Assembly (NCBI GenBank): GCA_946186505.1
Contig: CAMHNI010000035.1
Span: 1-38,286 of the forward strand
Source of the DNA: an uncultured Prevotellaceae bacterium
GTDB lineage: Bacteria; Bacteroidota; Bacteroidia; Bacteroidales; Bacteroidaceae
Direction: 5' to 3'
Length of the DNA stretch: 38,286 nt
Numbering within the stretch: position 1 is the stretch's first letter; each line of letters opens with the position of its first letter. The notes beneath the pieces are model-generated. The model saw nothing but the letters and a program-made list of their open reading frames with translations. It ran no database searches and was not told the origin of the DNA. A program made the translations under genes and the position numbers. Positions 32,356-38,286 of the stretch are shown here, one piece after another.

Positions 32356-32780
32356 TGAAAGTGTTTATCGACACAAACGTCTTCCTCGACTATATACAGC
32401 AACGGCCTGAAGGATGGAAAGAAGCTGAAGTGATCTTCTTTCTGGCTATCCATGGTGACATTGAGTTGCTGGTAACCGACTTGTCTATTGCCAATATGCG
32501 ATATGTAACCAGAAAAGATATTGCATTGGAACAGTTCTATGCCGTAATGAAAGGTCTGCGCCCTTACTATCAGATTGTTCCTTTAGGTAGTACTATTGTT
32601 GACAAGGCATATCAGATTGAGACAAAAGACTTCGAGGATGCTCTACAATATTTTGCTGCTGAGCAAGCTGGAGCTGATAGTATTGTCACACGCAATCTTA
32701 AGGATTTCGATTTCGCCTTTACGGTAGAAACCTTAGAGCCACACGACTTCCTTTCCAAATATTTCCCTGAAGAATTTTAG
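32352..32780 (+). CDS. PIN-domain toxin (VapC-like ribonuclease)
   Basis: 142 residues. The PIN pattern is clear: KVFIDTNVFLDYI with Asp7, LLVTDLSIANMRY, the acidic pair in KDFEDALQYFAA (Glu95-Asp96), and the terminal active-site segment SIVTRNLKDF. PIN toxins are Mg-dependent ribonucleases that cut tRNA or rRNA. Translation is coupled to the antitoxin. The GIY-YIG-helicase gene follows on the same strand 31 bases later, so the toxin may be part of a larger defence operon. Confidence 0.88.
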   Translation: MMKVFIDTNVFLDYIQQRPEGWKEAEVIFFLAIHGDIELLVTDLSIANMRYVTRKDIALEQFYAVMKGLRPYYQIVPLGSTIVDKAYQIETKDFEDALQYFAAEQAGADSIVTRNLKDFDFAFTVETLEPHDFLSKYFPEEF

Positions 32781-32789
32781 TCATTGAGC

Positions 32790-32816
32790 GCCATAACAAA
32801 GAGCAAACGTTATGGC
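32790..32816 (+). promoter_or_regulatory. 8-bp inverted repeat that buries the helicase start codon
   Basis: GCCATAAC (32790-32797) pairs perfectly with GTTATGGC (32809-32816) around an 11-base loop. The helicase ATG (32812-32814) lies within the right arm. In mRNA this hairpin would hide the start; in DNA it could be an operator. Confidence 0.8.
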
Positions 32817-35325
32817 AACAACGAACAACTATTTCCCTAAGAAGTCGGAGTCTGCTCCGATGATTTATGCTTACGAAGACAAGTATGACCCACAGCTGAG
32901 GGGTATCCTGAAGGTGGGCTATACAACTATTGGTGTGCAGGAGCGTGTGCGCCAACAGTATAACATTGTGCGCCCAGGCGAACCACCATACCGAATCTTG
33001 GTCGAAGAATCAGCCATGCGACAGGATGGTACGACATTTATGGACCACGATGTGCATCGTGCCTTGGTAAAAATGGGATGCCAGCACATCGAGGGTGAGT
33101 GGTATCGTTGTACACCTCAGCAAGTAAAGGCGGCCATCGTGGCCGTCAGAGAAAGGGTTGATGTGGCATGGAATCGCGACAAGACTTTTGGCATGCGCCC
33201 AGAACAGCAGAAGGCGGTTGACAAGACGGCAGCATACTTTGATAGTTACAAGTTGGAAGATGGGCGTGTGCCTCACTTCCTTTGGAACTGTAAGATGCGC
33301 TTTGGCAAAACCTTTACTACCTATCAGTTGGCCAAGCGTATGGGGTGGAGTAGGGTACTGGTTCTGACATTCAAGCCTGCCGTGGCTCAAGCATGGGAAG
33401 AGGATCTGATGACGCATGTGGATTTCGAGGGCTGGCAGTTTATAGCTCGTAATCCAGAGGCCACGATTGACTATCAGTTTGCGCATGCCGACCAGTCGAA
33501 GCCGATGGTGGTGTTCGGATCGTTCCAGGACTTCCTTGGGAAGAATACAGCCAACGGCGGTATGAAACTGAAACACGAGTGGGCTCGGGAATTCAATTGG
33601 GACTGCATTGTACTCGACGAATATCACTATGGCTCCTGGCGCGAAAATGCCAAAGAACTGATAGGTGTCAGCGAGGACTTAGGCAGCGAGATTGAGAATC
33701 CCGACTACTTCGACGAGGACTTGATACCCATCACGTCGAATCATTACCTTTATCTATCGGGTACGCCCTTCCGTGCTATTGCCTCGGGAGAGTTTATCGA
33801 GGAACAGATTTACAACTGGACCTATTCCGACGAGCAACGTGCCAAAGAGGAATGGGGCGACAAACCAGACAATCCCTACGCCTCGCTGCCCAAGATGGTG
33901 CTGCTGACCTATCAACTGCCTGCTGAAATATCGAGAGTGGCCGAGGAAGGAGAGTTCGATGAGTTTGACTTGAACGCGTTCTTTGAGGCAGAGGGGAAAG
34001 GTGAGAATGCTGTGTTCAAGCATCACGACGAGGTACAGAAATGGCTCGACATGTTGCGAGGACAGTATCTGCCAACCTCTATCAACGACCTAAAGGCAGG
34101 TAACCGGAAGCCGCCGTTGCCCTTCCTTAATGGCGACCTCTATTCGAATATGAACCATACGCTGTGGTTCTTGCCAAACGTGGCTTCGTGTTTTGCCATG
34201 AGGAATCTGCTGACGGAATTGCAGAACACTTTCTATCACGACTATCGGGTCATCGTCTGTGCGGGCACTCTGGCTGGCATCGGACAGCAGGCGTTGCCTC
34301 CTGTTGAGAAGGCTATGTCGCACCCCGACCCGCTGCATTGCAAGACCATCACGCTGACCTGTGGCAAACTGACGACTGGCGTTACCGTTCGTCCGTGGAC
34401 GGGTATCTTTATGCTGCGCGACACTTCGTCGCCAGAGACTTACTTCCAGTCGGCTTTCCGCGTGCAGTCGCCTTGGACAATTACCAATAGCGACGGGCTG
34501 CATCCGAATCGGGTGGAGATATTGAAGCAGGTGTGCTATGTGTTCGACTTCTCGCCAAACAGGGCTTTGAGAAAAGTGGCAGACTACTCTTGCCAGTTGA
34601 ATGTCGAAGAGGGTAATCCGGAGAAGTGCGTGGATGACTTCATCAAGTTCCTGCCTGTGCTTTGTTATGAGAACGGGATGATGAAAGCCTTGTCGGCCAG
34701 CGATGTGCTCGATATGGCTATGAATAACACATCGGCTACGCTATTGGCACGTCGTTGGGAGAGTGCCCTGCTGGTGAATGTAGATAACTTTACCCTCCAA
34801 CGACTGATGAATAATGCCGAGGCGATGGCAGCTCTGATGAAGATTGAGGGCTTCCGTTCGTTGAATCAGGACATCGAGACCATCATTAACAAGAGTGATG
34901 CCATTAAGAAGAAGCGTAAGGAACATGAAGAAGGACTTACTCCTAAAGAAAAGAAAGAACTGACGGATGCTGAAAAGGAAATCAAGAGCAAGCGACGCCA
35001 GATACAGGAGAAACTGATGAAGTTTGCTACACGTATTCCTATCTTTATGTATCTGACGGACTATCGTGAGTATTCGCTAAAAGACGTTATCCTACAACTG
35101 GAGCCTATGCTCTTCGAGCGTGTAACGGGTTTGACAAAACAGGACTTTGCCCTTCTCGTCAGCCTGAATGTATTCAACGAGGCGTTAATGAACGATGCCG
35201 TCTATAAGTTTAAGCGCTATGAGGATTCCAGTCTCTCGTATGCAGGTATTGACCGGCATGAGGGAGAAAAGATGGTTGGTGGCTATAGCACGGTTATATC
35301 AGTAGAAGAATTCCAACAAACCTAA
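32812..35325 (+). CDS. GIY-YIG (T5orf172-like) nuclease fused to a superfamily 2 helicase
   Basis: 837 residues. N-terminal GIY-YIG-type domain: IYAY (18-21), KVGYTT (34-39), Arg45 and the catalytic-type Glu96 in GEWYRCT. Helicase part: Q-motif-like MRPEQQKAV (128-136), motif I KMRFGKT (161-167) instead of GxGKT, motif II DEYH (269-272), motif III LSGTPFRA, and a late YFQSAFRVQSPW as motif VI. A Lys/Glu coiled coil (about 695-745) follows. The layout of nuclease plus Type III-restriction-like translocase suggests DNA restriction or phage defence. No methyltransferase is adjacent, so it may act without classical modification. It follows the PIN toxin by 31 bases. Confidence 0.8.
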   Translation: MATTNNYFPKKSESAPMIYAYEDKYDPQLRGILKVGYTTIGVQERVRQQYNIVRPGEPPYRILVEESAMRQDGTTFMDHDVHRALVKMGCQHIEGEWYRCTPQQVKAAIVAVRERVDVAWNRDKTFGMRPEQQKAVDKTAAYFDSYKLEDGRVPHFLWNCKMRFGKTFTTYQLAKRMGWSRVLVLTFKPAVAQAWEEDLMTHVDFEGWQFIARNPEATIDYQFAHADQSKPMVVFGSFQDFLGKNTANGGMKLKHEWAREFNWDCIVLDEYHYGSWRENAKELIGVSEDLGSEIENPDYFDEDLIPITSNHYLYLSGTPFRAIASGEFIEEQIYNWTYSDEQRAKEEWGDKPDNPYASLPKMVLLTYQLPAEISRVAEEGEFDEFDLNAFFEAEGKGENAVFKHHDEVQKWLDMLRGQYLPTSINDLKAGNRKPPLPFLNGDLYSNMNHTLWFLPNVASCFAMRNLLTELQNTFYHDYRVIVCAGTLAGIGQQALPPVEKAMSHPDPLHCKTITLTCGKLTTGVTVRPWTGIFMLRDTSSPETYFQSAFRVQSPWTITNSDGLHPNRVEILKQVCYVFDFSPNRALRKVADYSCQLNVEEGNPEKCVDDFIKFLPVLCYENGMMKALSASDVLDMAMNNTSATLLARRWESALLVNVDNFTLQRLMNNAEAMAALMKIEGFRSLNQDIETIINKSDAIKKKRKEHEEGLTPKEKKELTDAEKEIKSKRRQIQEKLMKFATRIPIFMYLTDYREYSLKDVILQLEPMLFERVTGLTKQDFALLVSLNVFNEALMNDAVYKFKRYEDSSLSYAGIDRHEGEKMVGGYSTVISVEEFQQT

Positions 35326-35347
35326 AGATAATTATAATGATACGATT

Positions 35348-35476
35348 ATGGCAGCTGTTGCAACAAACAAACTGTGGGCTTATATAGAGAGCCTTTCGCT
35401 CTCGAAGCGTGACCGTAGTTGGCTGGCTGACAGATTTCAACCGCACAACTCGATAAATAACGACCTTACAGGTTGA
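35348..35476 (+). CDS. Small 42-residue ORF after the helicase gene
   Basis: It begins 22 bases after the helicase stop with ATG and reads NKLWAYIESLSLSKRDRSWL in its centre. That pattern resembles the short helical N-terminal part of small Bacteroidetes antitoxin-like proteins (LxSLxLSxxxxxWLAxRL). It ends at 35474-35476, before the HU promoter. It may be a real small partner of the helicase or the remains of an antitoxin whose toxin is lost. Confidence 0.5.
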   Translation: MAAVATNKLWAYIESLSLSKRDRSWLADRFQPHNSINNDLTG

Positions 35477-35503
35477 AAATGTTTGAAAAAAGTTGCGGAA
35501 ATG

Positions 35504-35535
35504 TTTGGTGGTTTCAGATATTTTTTGTATCTTTG
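35504..35535 (+). promoter_or_regulatory. Promoter of the HU-like gene (TTTG-20-TATCTTTG)
   Basis: TTTG at 35504-35507 and TATCTTTG at 35528-35535 with a 20-base spacer form a full consensus. The leader is about 90 bases and holds a GCGAC/GTCGC hairpin near 35573-35593. Confidence 0.8.
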
Positions 35536-35609
35536 CAATGTCATTCAGAGGAGTGATAATAGCGGGAAGCGGCGACCCGATGCAGTTCGTCGCATGCATT
35601 TCTAACACC

Positions 35610-35642
35610 ATGAAAAACATTTACAAAGATGGCAAGAAATGA
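35610..35642 (+). other. Ten-codon upstream ORF overlapping the HU start
   Basis: ATG at 35610 opens MKNIYKDGKK and stops with TGA at 35640-35642, past the HU ATG at 35629. It is in a different frame, so translating it would compete with HU initiation. It may be chance. Confidence 0.35.
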
Positions 35643-36168
35643 GATTGCAATGCTGGTTGACGTGTACCAGAACCGTAACACGGCCAGCAAGACTTACGGC
35701 AAGTTCTATGGCCGAGTGTTCAACCGCGAGACGCTGTCACTGAAGGGCTTTGCGAAGCACATGATGGAGCACGGCAAGCGCATCACCTATGAGGAGCTGG
35801 TGCTGACGCTGCAGCAGGCGGTGTCGTGCCTGAAGGAGCTGGCGCTGCAGGGTGTGCCCGTGAAGCTGGACGGTCTGGGCACGTTCTATCCCTCGATTGA
35901 ATCGACGGGATCGAACACGGTGCAGGGTTACGACCCGCTGGTGAACATCAAGGGTGTTCACATGAACTTCCGTCCCGAGGCTGCCGGTGATGCCGACGAG
36001 AAGCTGACGAGCCGCGTGCTGAAGGACCAGTGTACGTTCAAGATGAACGACTACGTCATCCAGCACACCAAGATGGTCGATGGCAAGGAGAAGGTGTACT
36101 ACGAGCGTCACCCGATAGCCACCTACGGCGTGGCCAATGCCGAGGAGGACGAGGAACAGGAGCCTTAG
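35629..36168 (+). CDS. HU-family DNA-binding protein (HU-HIG type)
   Basis: 179 residues. The HU-like core has LKGFAKHMMEHGKRITYEEL, VSCLKELALQGVPVKLDGLG and TFYPSIESTG, with an extra C-terminal extension ending in an acidic tail (AEEDEEQEP). These longer HU relatives are numerous in Bacteroidales and often border mobile DNA. They presumably bend or coat DNA. GC content is back to the core level. It is a single-gene unit with its own promoter and terminator. Confidence 0.85.
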   Translation: MARNEIAMLVDVYQNRNTASKTYGKFYGRVFNRETLSLKGFAKHMMEHGKRITYEELVLTLQQAVSCLKELALQGVPVKLDGLGTFYPSIESTGSNTVQGYDPLVNIKGVHMNFRPEAAGDADEKLTSRVLKDQCTFKMNDYVIQHTKMVDGKEKVYYERHPIATYGVANAEEDEEQEP

Positions 36169-36203
36169 CGGCAGGTTGGCGGAGCCGTGACTGACGGCAT
36201 GTG

Positions 36204-36237
36204 AATGGCAGGGACTTTGGCGGTCTCTGCCATTTTA
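36204..36237 (+). terminator. Terminator of the HU-like gene
   Basis: AATGGCAGGGA (36204-36214) pairs with TCTCTGCCATT (36224-36234; one G-U) around 9 bases, followed by TTAAT. It lies 35 bases after the stop. Confidence 0.7.
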
Positions 36238-36272
36238 ATGATGAAACCTATGGTATAATCAAAAAAAAGGCG

Positions 36273-36280
36273 TAACTTTG
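36273..36280 (+). promoter_or_regulatory. -7 box (TAACTTTG) for the Nim-like gene
   Basis: TAACTTTG lies 25 bases before the start at 36306. An A-run takes the place of a clear -33 box. Confidence 0.6.
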
Positions 36281-36305
36281 CAGCCAAATATATAAAGTAA
36301 AAGTT

Positions 36306-36821
36306 ATGAGAAAAGCAAGTAGACAAATGGATGCCGCCTTCGCATTGGAGGTGTTGGATAAGGCTCCATACGTTACAGTTAGCATGACCAGACCCGATGG
36401 GAGTCCATACGGATTGCCCTTGTCGCTGGCTCGCACAGACGAAAGAACGTTCTATTTCCACTGTGCGTTGGAGGGTGACAAGCTGGACAGCATTCGCCAC
36501 TGTCCGACAGTATTCCTGTCGGCAGTTACCAAATGTGCCCCAACAGTTGGCCCGAAAGACGGGAGCTTTACGCTGCAGTACAAGTCTGCTACAGCCATCG
36601 GTAAGGCTGAGATTGTGACTGACCGCGAAGAGAAGATAGCAGGTCTAAGAGCCATCTGCCAGCGTTTCCTCCCTCGCCACATGGATGCTTTCGATGAAGC
36701 CATTGCCCGCAGCCTAGAACGAACAGCAGTGGTGAAGATTATCCTGATTGAACCTCCTGTTGGTAAGCGCAAGCAGTATGATAAAGAGGGCGAGGAAATG
36801 AAATGGGGACGAATGGAATGA
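36306..36821 (+). CDS. Pyridoxamine 5'-phosphate oxidase family (Nim-like) flavoprotein
   Basis: 171 residues. YVTVSMTRPDGSPYGLPLSL followed by TFYFHCALEGDKLDSIRH is the split-barrel FMN-binding pattern shared with NimA-type nitroimidazole reductases, where the HCA.eG.K segment contacts the flavin and phosphate. The family reduces small electrophiles; whether this member handles nitroimidazoles is unknown. The stop overlaps the next gene's ATG (ATGA), so the two are coupled. Confidence 0.82.
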   Translation: MRKASRQMDAAFALEVLDKAPYVTVSMTRPDGSPYGLPLSLARTDERTFYFHCALEGDKLDSIRHCPTVFLSAVTKCAPTVGPKDGSFTLQYKSATAIGKAEIVTDREEKIAGLRAICQRFLPRHMDAFDEAIARSLERTAVVKIILIEPPVGKRKQYDKEGEEMKWGRME

Positions 36822-37150
36822 GCAGGATTGAGCGAGAGAAGCGAACAGTCCGTAAGATGATTGAGCTGTATTCTTGCGTCCCTTTGGTAGCAAGCGAGCA
36901 GAGCTCGAGCGGTCGCCATCATCTTCATCAGGACACAATGCCGGATGAATACTTGCATCTGGCAGACTTCGCTTGTCGTCGTCTTGATCATTGCACGTAT
37001 GGCGAACAGAAGACAGCTTGCAAGGATTGCCCTACCCATTGCTATGCTCCGAAAGAGCGCGAAGCCATCCGTGAAGTAATGCGCTGGGCAGGGCCAAGAA
37101 TGGTATGGTATGCCCCCAAGGATGCCATCTTACATATACTCAATAAGTGA
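36818..37150 (+). CDS. NOSP (nitrous oxide-stimulated promoter) family protein
   Basis: 110 residues from the ATG at 36818. RIEREKRTVRKMIELY opens the protein. The conserved Cys pattern CTYGEQKTACKDCPTHCY follows at about residues 59-76, then YAPKEREAIREVMRWAGPRM. Four to five conserved Cys suggest metal or cluster binding; the function is unknown. Relatives commonly sit beside small redox proteins, as here. An in-frame ATG at 36803 would overlap more of the Nim-like gene and is less likely. Confidence 0.85.
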   Translation: MSRIEREKRTVRKMIELYSCVPLVASEQSSSGRHHLHQDTMPDEYLHLADFACRRLDHCTYGEQKTACKDCPTHCYAPKEREAIREVMRWAGPRMVWYAPKDAILHILNK

Positions 37151-37177
37151 TAAACCTATCAATATAAAGAAATAGTA

Positions 37178-38167
37178 TCAAGATTCTTCAGTAGTGATAT
37201 ACTTCGAACTGAATATGGTGAGGACTACAACGATGATGAATACCACGAGGATGATAGTCATTTCGCGAATATGACTCATAGGATCAACCCATATCTCATT
37301 GAAAAATCCATTACGGGCCATGATCTCCACGAAGGTCCAGAACACGATGACGGTAGCCAGTGCATAGCGTATGTTGCGCCCCCAGACAGCAATATGCAAT
37401 TCTTTTTTCAGCATCAGTATCGAACTTACAAGGCTGACAAGTGCCAGAATAATAGTCACAGGATGGTCCTGCCCCAGGAATACGGGATCGTAACAGAACA
37501 TCAGCAGCAGATAAATGCCCCACATCATCACGTTCCATTCCATGAAGGTGACGATAGAGGAATTTCGGATGCCCACGCGAATACCGCCTTGCAGGTTGCT
37601 GAACCTGCGACTCTTTGGCAGACAGTGATTTTGCAGCCAGTTGATGAAGTCGCATCCGGTCTTGGTGCAGAACACGTAGAACAGCATGACGACCACCCAC
37701 ATGCCGAAGGTGGCAGGCATGATAAGGTACTCAGGTCTTGATCCGCGCATCGCTTTAAGTTCGGCACGACTGTAGTCTTCCAGGGGTGTGCCGTTTATCA
37801 GGTATTCCTGGTGGTTGATGAGTCCATCCACATACTGCGTCGTGGTCTGGATGACACCAGAACCATAGAGGTCGCAGTGTACGCCGAAGCGCTGGGCATA
37901 ATAGACGAAGAGGAATTCTACCCATCCCGTCCAGAAGAGCATGGCTCCCACAATGCCGAAAATAGTTTGATGGGTATCACCCTTGGCAAATACACCCCAG
38001 ATGGTGACGACCAGTCCGACAAATCCCATGGCGAAGGCGCAGTAATGCAGCGTCTCTGTTGCCAGGAAGTGCTCCATGAGCGCCATCATGGCGTGGCCTA
38101 ACGGCATGAGCAGTAACACAACCAGAAAGGCCCCGATGCTTTTCCCAATATATAATTTTTTCTTCAT
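37178..38167 (-). CDS. Polytopic membrane protein of unknown function
   Basis: 329 residues with about eight membrane helices, for example FLVVLLLMPLGHAMMALM, FGIVGAMLFWTGWVEFLFVY, FVEIMARNGFFNEIW (loop) and MTIILVVFIIVVVLTIF at the C-terminus. There is a soluble loop between helices 3 and 4 (about 95-150). Conserved polar residues (HH/ENG patterns) are too few to name an enzyme. It precedes, on the same strand, the outer-membrane protein gene that ends at 38198. It resembles uncharacterised Bacteroidales inner-membrane proteins. Confidence 0.75.
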   Translation of the reverse strand: MKKKLYIGKSIGAFLVVLLLMPLGHAMMALMEHFLATETLHYCAFAMGFVGLVVTIWGVFAKGDTHQTIFGIVGAMLFWTGWVEFLFVYYAQRFGVHCDLYGSGVIQTTTQYVDGLINHQEYLINGTPLEDYSRAELKAMRGSRPEYLIMPATFGMWVVVMLFYVFCTKTGCDFINWLQNHCLPKSRRFSNLQGGIRVGIRNSSIVTFMEWNVMMWGIYLLLMFCYDPVFLGQDHPVTIILALVSLVSSILMLKKELHIAVWGRNIRYALATVIVFWTFVEIMARNGFFNEIWVDPMSHIREMTIILVVFIIVVVLTIFSSKYITTEES

Positions 38168-38197
38168 CTTTCAATTGTAAATTTTCAATTCTCAATT
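38168..38197. repeat. Short degenerate AT-rich repeat between genes
   Basis: TTTCAATTGTA, TTTTCAATTC and TCAATTCTA are imperfect copies of a TTTCAATT-type unit filling the gap. The same kind of spacer repeat occurs in other Bacteroidales intergenic regions. Confidence 0.45.
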
Positions 38198-38286
38198 CTA
38201 AAACAGGTCAAGCCCCATTCCTATCATCACATTGGTACCATCGGTAATAGGAGCGTTCAGATAGTAATAGTCGGGCTTGTAGTTCA
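38198..38286 (-). CDS. 3' end of an outer-membrane protein gene (partial)
   Basis: Reading minus from the window edge, the last 28 residues include YYYLNAPITDGTNVMIGMG and end in GLDLF, then TAG at 38198-38200. The alternating pattern and terminal Phe fit a beta-barrel outer-membrane protein, such as a porin or a vitamin/lipid transport protein. Most of the gene lies outside the window. Confidence 0.55.
   Translation of the reverse strand, partial: NYKPDYYYLNAPITDGTNVMIGMGLDLF

Overview
The window comes from a Bacteroidales bacterium, most likely Prevotella or a close relative. Promoters have the Bacteroidetes form (TTTG, 19-20 bases, TAnnTTTG). Many gene families are Bacteroidetes-specific: TonB with a Cys-rich N-terminus, DUF4421, DUF1460, the short primary sigma factor, a second EF-G, VirE_N with DUF3987, and an HU-HIG protein. 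No rRNA, tRNA or CRISPR array was seen.

Positions 1-7.3 kb hold a TPR/HTH membrane regulator (possibly frameshifted), a radical-SAM activase coupled to a TonB protein, a badly decayed tyrosine integrase, and a four-gene plus-strand run (Gfo/Idh/MocA oxidoreductase, DUF4421 outer-membrane protein, DUF1460 amidase-like protein, YkvA). Positions 7.3-14.4 kb are a dense minus-strand housekeeping run: prfA, pyrF, rpoD, a secreted protein, then an HPr-kinase-like / S26-like peptidase / PqqD-like cassette, a DUF3298 lipoprotein, rsmG and an MBL hydrolase. Most of the genes from rpoD down to the MBL hydrolase overlap or nearly touch; the prfA-pyrF and pyrF-rpoD gaps are 37 and 20 bases. Positions 14.5-20.9 kb carry a GH3 glycosidase facing a PL1 pectate lyase (plant polysaccharide use), an AlkD-like protein and hemW. 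Positions 21-23.1 kb carry an EF-G paralogue that lacks the catalytic His of the G3 motif.

Positions 23.2-36.2 kb are an accessory, defence-type region. It holds a VirE_N/DUF3987 pair, an orphan 386-residue protein, a heavily structured RNA with its own canonical promoter and terminator, and a two-gene Type II restriction-modification system directly downstream of that RNA. Next come the C-terminal stub of an older methyltransferase, a RAYT-type transposase fused to a Rossmann/SLOG-like domain, a winged-helix gene remnant, a PIN toxin-antitoxin pair, a GIY-YIG-helicase fusion whose start codon lies in an inverted repeat, a 42-residue small ORF and an HU-like protein. The degraded fragments between intact modules suggest repeated replacement of defence genes at one site.

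Positions 36.3-38.3 kb return to ordinary chromosome: a Nim-like flavoprotein coupled to a NOSP-family protein, an eight-helix membrane protein, and the 3' end of an outer-membrane protein gene.

The most unusual element is the structured RNA at 27545-27803. It folds on paper into a 5' hairpin plus a three-way junction closed by 9 and 11 bp helices. Its last helix shares four bases with a terminator hairpin, and the restriction-modification operon starts 45 bases later without an obvious promoter of its own.
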